Shown here piece after piece: positions 10,609 to 23,400 of a DNA stretch of 64,000 nucleotides (positions within the stretch are counted from its first letter, which is position 1; every line of letters begins with the position of its first letter). The stretch is from Gadus chalcogrammus (lineage: Eukaryota > Chordata > Actinopteri > Gadiformes > Gadidae): assembly GCF_026213295.1 (NCBI RefSeq), contig NC_079415.1:34096530-34160529 (forward strand), given 5' to 3'. The position numbers and the translations under genes are program-made. A model generated the notes under the pieces. It was not told the DNA's origin, ran no database searches, and saw only the letters and a program-made list of their open reading frames with translations.

Positions 10609-10620
10609 ATGAATTATTCA
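10609..10620. promoter_or_regulatory. POU dimer (MORE-like) site upstream of pou3f3 start
   Basis: ATGAATTATTCA is two POU half-sites in inverted orientation with a one-base spacer, the form bound by POU homodimers. A weaker relative (ATGAATATGTTA) is at 10534-10545. Both lie within 100 bp upstream of the pou3f3 start codon, which suggests autoregulation. This is inferred from motif and position. Confidence 0.4.
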
Positions 10621-10853
10621 GGCTTAGAAAGGGGTCGTTGTTGGCAAATAACATGGACGTGCGTAAGAACGCAGTAAAAAGGTTAAAACTCTGGAAAATG
10701 GTTAGATCCGTAATGTCTGTATTTACTGCATGGCTTTGGGCACGGATGCTGGCGAACACAATTCCAATTTTTTGGTCTCAGAAGCCCTTTGAAACCATGT
10801 GCAGTCCGTTTAGAAAGTTTCGCACCGGAATGGTTGTTCTCGACATTAAAATG

Positions 10854-10861
10854 TAAATATA
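10854..10861 (-). promoter_or_regulatory. Candidate TATA box of pou3f3
   Basis: TATATTTA on the minus strand, preceded by a GC-rich stretch and lying about 335 bp upstream of the start codon. A start of transcription near 10825-10830 would give a 5' UTR of about 300 nt. Confidence 0.35.
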
Positions 10862-11381
<520 letters not shown>

Positions 11382-11481
11382 NNNNNNNNNNNNNNNNNNN
11401 NNNNNNNNNNNNNNNNNNNNNNNNNNNNNNNNNNNNNNNNNNNNNNNNNNNNNNNNNNNNNNNNNNNNNNNNNNNNNNNNN
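11382..11481. other. Assembly gap (100 N)
   Basis: Exactly 100 N residues, the usual placeholder for a gap of unknown size. It separates the pou3f3 side from the satellite block. Confidence 0.99.
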
Positions 11482-14400
11482 AATGTAAGGTCAAAAACAC
11501 GTTGTTGGTCGAAAAGTGATTCTAGCGCTCTGAAAAGCATTTGGAACGCATAAAAACAAGAAATGTTGATTTTTCTGTTCATTTCAGAAAACAAGTCGAA
11601 AACACATTGTTGGTCAAAAAGTGATTCTAGCGCTCTGAAAAGCATTTTGCAAGCGTAAAAACCAAAAATGTTGATATCTGTCAATTTCAATGCAAACGTG
11701 TTATTAAGCTTACCAAAGGGTTATAGGGCCATACTCCACTATTTGGAAGTGGAATACATTAGTTTTGAGCAAAATCAACAATATAAGGTCAAAGACACAT
11801 TGTTGGTCAAAAAGTGATTCTAGCGCTCTGAAAAAGCATTTGGCACGCATAAAAACAAGAAATGTTGATATTTCTGTTCGTTTCAGAAAAACAAGTCAAA
11901 AACACATTGTTGGTCAAAAAGTGATTCTAAGCGCTCTGAAAAGAATTTTGCCGGCATAAAAATAATAAATGTTGGTATCTCTGTCAATTTCAATGCAAAC
12001 GTGTTACTAAGCTTACCAAAGGGTAAAAGGGGCCATACTCCACTATTTGGAAGTGGAATACATTAGTTTTGAGCAAAATCAACAATATAAGGTCAAAAAC
12101 ACGTTGTTGGTCGAAAAGTGATTCTAGCGCTCTGAAAAGAATTGTGCAGGTATAAAAACAAGAAATGTTGGTATCTCTGTCAATTTCAATGCAAACGTGT
12201 TACAAAGCTTACCAAAGGGTTATTGGGCCATACTCCACTATTTGGAAGTGGAATATATTAGTTTTGAGCAAAATCAACAATGTAAGGTCAAAAACACGTT
12301 GTTGGTCGAAAAGTGATTCTAGCGCTCTGAAAAGCATTTTGCAAGCGTAAAAACCAAAAATGTTGATATCTGTCAATTTCAATGCAAACGTGTTATTAAG
12401 CTTACCAAAGGGTTATAGGGCCATACTCCACTATTTGGAAGTGGAATACATTAGTTTTGAGCAAAATCAACAATATAAGGTCAAAGACACATTGTTGGTC
12501 AAAAAGTGATTCTAGCGCTCTGAAAAACATTTGGCACGCATAAAAACAAGAAATGTTGATATCTCTGTTCGTTTCAGAAAAACAAGTCAAAAACACATTG
12601 TTGGTCAAAAAGTGATTCTAGCGCTCTGAAAAGCATTTTGCACGCATAAAAACAAGAAATGTTGATATCTGTCAATTTCAATGCAAACGTGTTACTAAGC
12701 TTACCATAGGGTTATAGGGCCATGCTCCAATATTTGGAATTGGCATACAATAGTTTTGAGCAAAATCAATAATGTAAGGTCAAAAACATAATGTTGGTCA
12801 AAAAGTGATTCTAGTGCTCTGAAAAGAATTTTGCAGGTATAAAAACAAGAAATGTTGGTATCTCTGTCAATTTCAATGCAAACGTGTTACTAAGCTTACC
12901 AAAGGGTTATAGGGACATACTCCACTATTTGGAAGTGGAATACATTAGTTTTGAGCAAAATCAACAATATAAGGTCAAAAACACGTTGTTGGTCGAAAAG
13001 TGATTCTAGCGCTCTGAAAAGAATTTTGCAGGTATAAAAACAAGAAATGTTGGTATCTCTGTCAATTTCAATGCAAACGTGTTACTAAGCTTACCAAAGG
13101 GTAATAGGGCCATACTCCACCATTTGGAAGGGGAATACATTAGTTTTGAGCAAAATCAACAATATAAGGTCAAAGACACATTGTTGGTCAAAAAGTGATT
13201 TAGCGCTCTGAAAAGCATTTGGCACGCATTAAAACAAGAAATGTTGATTTTTCTGTTCATTTCAGAAAACATGTCGAAAACACATTGTTGGTCAAAAAGT
13301 GATTCTAGCGCTCTGAAAAGAATTGTGCAGGTATAAAAACAAGAAATGTTGGTATCTCTGTCAATTTCAATGCAAACGTGTTACAAAGCTTACCAAAGGG
13401 TTATTGGGCCATACTCCACTATTTGGAAGTGGAATATATTAGTTTTGAGCAAAATCAACAATGTAAGGTCAAAACACGTTGTTGGTCGAAAAGTGATTCT
13501 AGCGCTCTGAAAAGCATTTGGAACGCATAAAAACAAGAAATGTTGATTTTTCTGTTCATTTCAGAAAACAAGTCGAAAACACATTGTTGGTCAAAAAGTG
13601 ATTCTAGCGCTCTGAAAAGCATTTTGCAAGCGTAAAAACCAAAAATGTTGATATCTGTCAATTTCAATGCAAACGTGTTATTAAGCTTACCAAAGGGTTA
13701 TAGGGCCATACTCCACTATTTGGAAGTGGAATACATTAGTTTTGAGCAAAATCAACAATATAAGGTCAAAGACACATTGTTGGTCAAAAAGTGATTCTAG
13801 CGCTCTGAAAAGAATTGTGCAGGTATAAAAACAAGAAATGTTGGTATCTCTGTCAATTTCAATGCAAACGTGTTACTAAAGCTTACCAAAGGGTTATTGG
13901 GCCATACTCCACTATTTGGAAGTGGAATATTAGTTTTGAGCAAAATCAACAATATAAGGTCAAAAACACATTGTTGGTCAAAAAGTGATTCTAGAGCTCT
14001 GAAAAGCATTTGGAACGCATAAAAACAAGAAATGTTGATTTTTCTGTTCATTTCAGAAAACAAGTCGAAAACACATTGTTGGTCAAAAAGTGATTCTAGC
14101 GCTCTGAAAAGCATTTTGCAAGCGTAAAAACCAAAAATGTTGTATATCTGTCAATTTCAATGCAAACGTGTTACTAAGCTTACCAAAGGGTTATAGGGCC
14201 ATACTCCACTATTTGGAAGTGGAATACATTAGTTTTGAGCAAAATCAACAATATAAGGTCAAAGACACATTGTTGGTCAAAAAGTGATTCTAGCGCTCTG
14301 AAAAGCATTTGGCACGCATAAAAACAAGAAATGTTGATTTTTCTGTTCATTTCAGAAAACATGTCGAAAACACATTGTTGGTCAAAAAGTGATTCTAGCG

Positions 14401-17400
14401 CTCTGAAAAGAATTGTGCAGGTATAAAAACAAGAAATGTTGGTATCTCTGTCAATTTCAATGCAAACGTGTTACAAAGCTTACCAAAGGGTTATTGGGCC
14501 ATACTCCACTATTTGGAAGTGGAATATAGTTAGTTTTGAGCAAAATCAACAATGTAAGGTCAAAAACACGTTGTTGGTCGAAAAGTGATTCTAGAGCTCT
14601 GAAAAGCATTTGGAACGCATAAAAACAAGAAATGTTGATTTTTCTGTTCATTTCAGAAAACAAGTCGAAAACACATTGTTGGTCAAAAAGTGATTCTAGC
14701 GCTCTGAAAAGCATTTTGCAAGCGTAAAAACCAAAAATGTTGATATCTGTCAATTTCAATGCAAACGTGTTATTAAGCTTACCAAAGGGTTATAGGGCCA
14801 TACTCCACTATTTGGAAGTGGAATACATTAGTTTTGAGCAAAATCAACAATATAAGGTCAAAGACACATTGTTGGTCAAAAAGTGATTCTAGCGCTCTGA
14901 AAAACATTTGGCACGCATAAAAACAAGAAATGTTGATATTTCTGTTTGTTTCAGAAAAACAAGTCAAAAACACATTGTTGGTCAAAAAGTGATTCTAAGC
15001 GCTCTGAAAAGAATTTTGCCGGCATAAAAATAATAAATGTTGGTATCTCTGTCAATTTCAATACAAACGTGTTACAAAGCTTACCAAAGGGTTATTGGGC
15101 CATACTCCACTATTTGGAAGTGGAATATATTAGTTTTGAGCAAAATCAACAATGTAAGGTCAAAAACACGTTGTTGGTCGAAAAGTGATTCTAGCGCTCT
15201 GAAAAGCATTTGGCACGCATAAAAACAAGAAATGTTGATATCTCTGTTCGTTTCAGAAAAACAAGTCAAAAACACATTGTTGGTCAAAAAGTGATTCTAA
15301 CGCTCTGAAAAGCATTTTGCCGGCATAAAAACAATAAATGTTGGTATCTCTGTCAATTTCAATGCAAACATGTTACTAAGCTTACCAAAGGGTAATAGGG
15401 CCATACTCCACCATTTGGAAGGGGAATACATTAGTTTTGAGCAAAATCAACAATATAAGGTTAAAGACACATTGTTGGTCAAAAAGTGATTCTAGCACTC
15501 TGAAAAGCATTTTGCAAGCGTAAAAACCAAAAATGTTGATATCTGTCAATTTCAATGCAAACGTGTTATTAAGCTTACCAAAGGGTTATAGGACCATACT
15601 CCACTATTTGGAAGTGGAATACATTAGTTTTGAGCAAAATCAACAATATAAGGTCAAAGACACATTGTTGGTCAAAAAGTGATTCTAGCGCTCTGAAAAA
15701 CATTTGGCACGCATAAAAACAAGAAATGTTGATATTTCTGTTTGTTTCAGAAAAACAAGTCAAAAACACATTGTTGGTCAAAAAGTGATTCTAAGCGCTC
15801 TGAAAAGAATTGTGCAGGTATAAAAACAAGAAATGTTGGTATCTCTGTCAATTTCAATGCAAACGTGTTACAAAGCTTACCAAAGGGTTATTGGGCCATA
15901 CTCCACTATTTGGAAGTGGAATATATTAGTTTTGAGCAAAATCAACAATGTAAGGTCAAAAACACGTTGTTGGTCGAAAAATTGATTCTAGCGCTCTGAA
16001 AAGCATTTTGCAAGCGTAAAAAACAAAAATGTTGATATCTGTCAATTTCAATGCAAACGTGTTACTAAGCTTACCAAAGGGTAATAGGGCCATACTCCAC
16101 CATTTGGAAGGGGAATACATTCGTTTTGAGCAAAATCAACAATATAAGGTCAAAGACACATTGTTGGTCAAAAAGTGATTCTAGCGCTCTGAAAAGCATT
16201 TTGCATGCGTAAAAAACAAAAATGTTGATATCTGTCATTTTCAATGCAAACGTGTGACTAAGCTTACCAAAGGGTTATAGGGCCATACTCCACTATTTGG
16301 TAGTGGAATACATTAGTTTTGAGCAAAATCAACAATATAAGGTTAAAAACACATTGTTGGTCAAAAAGTGATTCTAGCGCTCTGAAAAGCATTTGGCACG
16401 CATAAAAACAAGAAATGTTGATATCTCTGTTCGTTTCAGAAAAACAAGTCAAAAACACATTGTTGGTCAAAAAGTGATTCTAGCGCTCTGAAAAGCATTT
16501 TGCCGGCATAAAAACAATAAATGTTGGTATCTCTGTCAATTTCAATGCAAACATGTTACTAAGCTTACCAAAGGGTAATAGGGCCATACTCCACCATTTG
16601 GAAGGGGAATACATTAGTTTTGAGCAAAATCAACAATATAAGGTTAAAAACACATTGTTGGTCAAAAAGTGATTCTAGCGCTCTGAAAAGCATTTGGCAC
16701 GCATAAAAACAAGAAATGTTGATATCTTCTGTTCGTTTCAGAAAAACAAATCAAAAACACATTGTTGGTCAAAAAGTGATTCTAGCGCTCGGAAAAGCAT
16801 TTTGCAAGCGTGAAAACCAAAAATTTTGATATCTGTCAATTTCAATGCAAACGTGTTATTAAGCTTACCAAAGGGTTATAGGGCCATACTCCACTATTTG
16901 GAAGTGGAATACATTAGTTTTGAGCAAAATCAACAATATAAGGTCAAAGACACATTGTTGGTCAAAAAGTGATTCTAGCGCTCTGAAAAACATTTGGCAC
17001 GCATAAAAACAAGAAATGTTGATATTTCTGTTCGTTTCAGAAAACAAGTCAAAAACACATTGTTGGTCAAAAAGTGATTCTAAGCGCTCTGAAAAGAATT
17101 TTGCCGGCATAAAAATAATAAATGTTGGTATCTCTGTCAATTTCAATGCAAACGTGTTACAAAGCTTACCAAAGGGTTATTGGGCCATACTCCACTATTT
17201 GGAAGTGGAATATATTAGTTTTGAGCAAAATCAACAATGTAAGGTCAAAAACACGTTGTTGGTCGAAAAGTGATTCTAGCGCTCTGAAAAGCATTTGGCA
17301 CGCATAAAAACAAGAAATGTTGATATCTCTGTTCGTTTCAGAAAAACAAGTCAAAAACACATTGTTGGTCAAAAAGTGATTCTAACGCTCTGAAAAGCAT

Positions 17401-20400
17401 TTTGCCGGCATAAAAACAATAAATGTTGGTATCTCTGTCAATTTCAATGCAAACATGTTACTAAGCTTACCAAAGGGTAATAGGGCCATACTCCACCATT
17501 TGGAAGGGGAATACATTAGTTTTGAGCAAAATCAACAATATAAGGTTAAAGACACATTGTTGGTCAAAAAGTGATTCTAGCACTCTGAAAAGCATTTTGC
17601 AAGCGTAAAAACCAAAAATGTTGATATCTGTCAATTTCAATGCAAACGTGTTATTAAGCTTACCAAAGGGTTATAGGGCCATACTCCACTATTTGGAAGT
17701 GGAATACATTAGTTTTGAGCAAAATCAACAATATAAGGTCAAAGACACATTGTTGGTCAAAAAGTGATTCTAGCGCTCTGAAAAACATTTGGCACGCATA
17801 AAAACAAGAAATGTTGATATTTCTGTTTGTTTCAGAAAAACAAGTCAAAAACACATTGTTGGTCAAAAAGTGATTCTAAGCGCTCTGAAAAGAATTTTGC
17901 CGGCATAAAAATAATAAATGTTGGTATCTCTGTCAATTTCAATGCAAACGTGTTACTAAGCTTACCAAAGGGTAATAGGGCCATACTCCACTATTTGGAA
18001 GTGGAATACATTAGTTTTGAGCAAAATCAACAATATAAGGTCAAAAACACGTTGTTGGTCGAAAAGTGATTCTAGCGCTCTGAAAAGAATTGTGCAGGTA
18101 TAAAAACAAGAAATGTTGGTATCTCTGTCAATTTCAATGCAAACGTGTTACAAAGCTTACCAAAGGGTTATTGGGCCATACTCCACTATTTGGAAGTGGA
18201 ATATATTAGTTTTGAGCAAAATCAACAATGTAAGGTCAAAAACACGTTGTTGGTCGAAAAGTGATTCTAGCGCTCTGAAAAGCATTTTGCAAGCGTAAAA
18301 ACCAAAAATGTTGATATCTGTCAATTTCAATGCAAACGTGTTATTAAGCTTACCAAAGGGTTATAGGGCCATACTCCACTATTTGGAAGTGGAATACATT
18401 AGTTTTGAGCAAAATCAACAATATAAGGTCAAAGACACATTGTTGGTCAAAAAGTGATTCTAGCGCTCTGAAAAACATTTGGCACGCATAAAAACAAGAA
18501 ATGTTGATATTTCTGTTTGTTTCAGAAAAACAAGTCAAAAACACATTGTTGGTCAAAAAGTGATTCTAAGCGCTCTGAAAAGAATTTTGCCGGCATAAAA
18601 ATAATAAATGTTGGTATCTCTGTCAATTTCAATGCAAACGTGTTACTAAGCTTACCAAAGGGTTATAGGGCCATACTCCACTATTTGGAAGTGGAACACA
18701 TTAGTTTTGAGTAGAATCAACAATGTAAGGTCAAAAACACGTTGTTGGTCGAACAGTGATTCTAGCGCTCTGAAAAGAATTGTGCAGGTATAAAAACAAG
18801 AAATGTTGGTATCTCTGTCAATTTCAATGCAAACGTGTTACAAAGCTTACCAAAGGGTTATTGGGCCATACTCCACTATTTGGAAGTGGAATATATTAGT
18901 TTTGAGCAAAATCAACAATGTAAGGTCAAAAACACGTTGTTGGTCGAAAAATTGATTCTAGCGCTCTGAAAAGCATTTTGCAAGCGTAAAAAACAAAAAT
19001 GTTGATATCTGTCAATTTCAATGCAAACGTGTTACTAAGCTTACCAAAGGGTAAAAGGGCCATACTCCACTATTTGGAAGTGGAATACATTAGTTTTGAG
19101 CAAAATCAACAATATAAGGTCAAAGACACGTTGTTGGTCGAAAAGTGATTCTAGCGCTCTGAAAAGAATTGTGCAGGTATAAAAACAAGAAATGTTGGTA
19201 TCTCTGTCAATTTCAATGCAAACGTGTTACAAAGCTTACCAAAGGGTTATTGGGCCATACTCCACTATTTGGAAGTGGAATATATTAGTTTTGAGCAAAA
19301 TCAACAATGTAAGGTCAAAAACACGTTGTTGGTCGAAAAGTGATTCTAGCGCTCTGAAAAGCATTTTGCAAGCGTAAAAACCAAAAATGTTGATATCTGT
19401 CAATTTCAATGCAAACGTGTTATTAAGCTTACCAAAGGGTTATAGGGCCATACTCCACTATTTGGAAGTGGAATACATTAGTTTTGAGCAAAATCAACAA
19501 TATAAGGTCAAAGACACATTGTTGGTCAAAAAGTGATTCTAGCGCTCTGAAAAACATTTGGCACGCATAAAAACAAGAAATGTTGATATTTCTGTTTGTT
19601 TCAGAAAAACAAGTCAAAAACACATTGTTGGTCAAAAAGTGATTCTAAGCGCTCTGAAAAGAATTTTGCCGGCATAAAAATAATAAATGTTGGTATCTCT
19701 GTCAATTTCAATGCAAACGTGTTACTAAGCTTACCAAAGGGTTATAGGGCCATACTCCACTATTTGGAAGTGGAACACATTAGTTTTGAGTAGAATCAAC
19801 AATGTAAGGTCAAAAACACGTTGTTGGTCGAACAGTGATTCTAGCGCTCTGAAAAGAATTGTGCAGGTATAAAAACAAGAAATGTTGGTATCTCTGTCAA
19901 TTTCAATGCAAACGTGTTACAAAGCTTACCAAAGGGTTATTGGGCCATACTCCACTATTTGGAAGTGGAATATATTAGTTTTGAGCAAAATCAACAATGT
20001 AAGGTCAAAAACACGTTGTTGGTCGAAAAATTGATTCTAGCGCTCTGAAAAGCATTTTGCAAGCGTAAAAAACAAAAATGTTGATATCTGTCAATTTCAA
20101 TGCAAACGTGTTACTAAGCTTACCAAAGGGTAATAGGGCCATACTCCACCATTTGGAAGGGGAATACATTCGTTTTGAGCAAAATCAACAATATAAGGTC
20201 AAAGACACATTGTTGGTCAAAAAGTGATTCTAGCGCTCTGAAAAGCATTTTGCATGCGTAAAAAACAAAAATGTTGATATCTGTCATTTTCAATGCAAAC
20301 GTGTGACTAAGCTTACCAAAGGGTTATAGGGCCATACTCCACTATTTGGTAGTGGAATACATTAGTTTTGAGCAAAATCAACAATATAAGGTTAAAAACA

Positions 20401-23400
20401 CATTGTTGGTCAAAAAGTGATTCTAGCGCTCTGAAAAACATTTGGCACGCATAAAAACAAGAAATGTTGATATCTCTGTTCGTTTCAGAAAAACAAGTCA
20501 AAAACACATTGTTGGTCAAAAAGTGATTCTAGCGCTCTGAAAAGCATTTTGCCGGCATAAAAACAATAAATGTTGGTATCTCTGTCAATTTCAATGCAAA
20601 CATGTTACTAAGCTTACCAAAGGGTAATAGGGCCATACTCCACCATTTGGAAGGGGAATACATTAGTTTTGAGCAAAATCAACAATATAAGGTTAAAGAC
20701 ACATTGTTGGTCAAAAAGTGATTCTAGCGCTCTGAAAAGCATTTGGCACGCATAAAAACAAGAAATGTTGATTTTTCTGTTAATTTCAGAAAACATGTCG
20801 AAAACACATTGTTGGTCAAAAAGTGATTCTAGCGCTCTGAAAATAATTGTGCAGGTATAAAAACAAGAAATGTTGGTATCTCTGTCAATTTCAATGCAAA
20901 CGTGTTACAAAGCTTACCAAAGGGTTGTTGGGCCATACTCCACTATTTGGAAGTGGAATATGTTAGTTTTGAGCAAAATCAACAATGTAAGGTCAAAAAC
21001 ACGTTGTTGGTCGAAAAGTGATTCTAGAGCTCTGAAAAGCATTTGGAACGCATAAAAACAAGAAATGTTGATTTTTCTGTTCATTTCAGAAAACAAGTCG
21101 AAAACACATTGTTGGTCAAAAAGTGATTCTAGCGCTCTGAAAAGCATTTTGCAAGCGTAAAAACCAAAAATGTTGATATCTGTCAATTTCAATGCAAACG
21201 TGTTATTAAGCTTACCAAAGGGTTATAGGGCCATACTCCACTATTTGGAAGTGGAATACATTAGTTTTGAGCAAAATCAACAATATAAGGTCAAAGACAC
21301 ATTGTTGGTCAAAAAGTGATTCTAGCGCTCTGAAAAACATTTGGCACGCATAAAAACAAGAAATGTTGATATTTCTGTTTGTTTCAGAAAAACAAGTCAA
21401 AAACACATTGTTGGTCAAAAAGTGATTCTAAGCGCTCTGAAAAGAATTTTGCCGGCATAAAAATAATAAATGTTGGTATCTCTGTCAATTTCAATGCAAA
21501 CGTGTTACTAAGCTTACCAAAGGGTTATAGGGCCATACTCCACTATTTGGAAGTGGAATACATTAGTTTTGAGTAGAATCAACAATGTAAGGTCAAAAAC
21601 ACGTTGTTGGTCGAAAAGTGATTCTAGCGCTCTGAAAAGAATTGTGCAGGTATAAAAACAAGAAATGTTGGTATCTCTGTCAATTTCAATGCAAACGTGT
21701 TACAAAGCTTACCAAAGGGTTATTGGGCCATACTCCACTATTTGGAAGTGGAATATATTAGTTTTGAGCAAAATCAACAATGTAAGGTCAAAAACACGTT
21801 GTTGGTCGAAAAGTGATTCTAGCGCTCTGAAAAGCATTTGGCACGCATAAAAACAAGAAATGTTGATATCTCTGTTCGTTTCAGAAAAACAAGTCAAAAA
21901 CACATTGTTGGTCAAAAAGTGATTCTAACGCTCTGAAAAGCATTTTGCCGGCATAAAAACAATAAATGTTGGTATCTCTGTCAATTTCAATGCAAACATG
22001 TTACTAAGCTTACCAAAGGGTAATAGGGCCATACTCCACCATTTGGAAGGGGAATACATTAGTTTTGAGCAAAATCAACAATATAAGGTTAAAGACACAT
22101 TGTTGGTCAAAAAGTGATTCTAGCACTCTGAAAAGCATTTTGCAAGCGTAAAAACCAAAAATGTTGATATCTGTCAATTTCAATGCAAACGTGTTATTAA
22201 GCTTACCAAAGGGTTATAGGGCCATACTCCACTATTTGGAAGTGGAATACATTAGTTTTGAGCAAAATCAACAATATAAGGTCAAAGACACATTGTTGGT
22301 CAAAAAGTGATTCTAGCGCTCTGAAAAACATTTGGCACGCATAAAAACAAGAAATGTTGATATCTCTGTTCGTTTCAGAAAAACAAGTCAAAAACACATT
22401 GTTGGTCAAAAAGTGATTCTAGCGCTCTGAAAAGCATTTTGCACGCATAAAAACAAGAAATGTTGATATCTGTCAATTTCAATGCAAACGTGTTACTAAG
22501 CTTACCATAGGGTTATAGGGCCATGCTCCAATATTTGGAATTGGCATACAATAGTTTTGAGCAAAATCAATAATGTAAGGTCAAAAACATAATGTTGGTC
22601 AAAAAGTGATTCTAGTGCTCTGAAAAGAATTTTGCAGGTATAAAAACAAGAAATGTTGGTATCTCTGTCAATTTCAATGCAAACGTGTTACTAAGCTTAC
22701 CAAAGGGTTATAGGGACATACTCCACTATTTGGAAGTGGAATATATTAGTTTTGAGCAAAATCAACAATGTAAGGTCAAAAACACGTTGTTGGTCGAAAA
22801 GTGATTCTAGCGCTCTGAAAAGCATTTGGAACGCATAAAAACAAGAAATGTTGATTTTTCTGTTCATTTCAGAAAACAAGTCGAAAACACATTGTTGGTC
22901 AAAAAGTGATTCTAGCGCTCTGAAAAGCATTTTGCAAGCGTGAAAACCAAAAATTTTGATATCTGTCAATTTCAATGCAAACGTGTTATTAAGCTTACCA
23001 AAGGGTTATAGGGCCATACTCCACTATTTGGAAGTGGAATACATTAGTTTTGAGCAAAATCAACAATATAAGGTCAAAGACACATTGTTGGTCAAAAAGT
23101 GATTCTAGCGCTCTGAAAAACATTTGGCACGCATAAAAACAAGAAATGTTGATATTTCTGTTTGTTTCAGAAAAACAAGTCAAAAACACATTGTTGGTCA
23201 AAAAGTGATTCTAAGCGCTCTTAAAAGAATTTTGCCGGCATAAAAATAATAAATGTTGGTATCTCTGTCAATTTCAATGCAAACGTGTTACTAAGCTTAC
23301 CAAAGGGTAAAAGGGCCATACTCCACTATTTGGAAGTGGAATACATTAGTTTTGAGCAAAATCAACAATATAAGGTCAAAAACACGTTGTTGGTCGAAAA

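Noticed and set aside
10521..10610. Thirty-codon N-terminal extension of pou3f3
   Set aside because: The known family start is [11 protein letters not shown]. The extension has no family similarity and overlaps a POU-type site.
9135..10856. Large open frames antisense to pou3f3 and in its alternative minus frame
   Set aside because: They are shadows of a GC-rich, repeat-containing CDS. Only the POU frame has recognisable domains.
16720..16760. CENP-B-box-like TTCGTTTCAGA in the satellite
   Set aside because: It has the TTCGnnnnA half but lacks the required CGGG, so there is no support for a centromeric CENP-B site.
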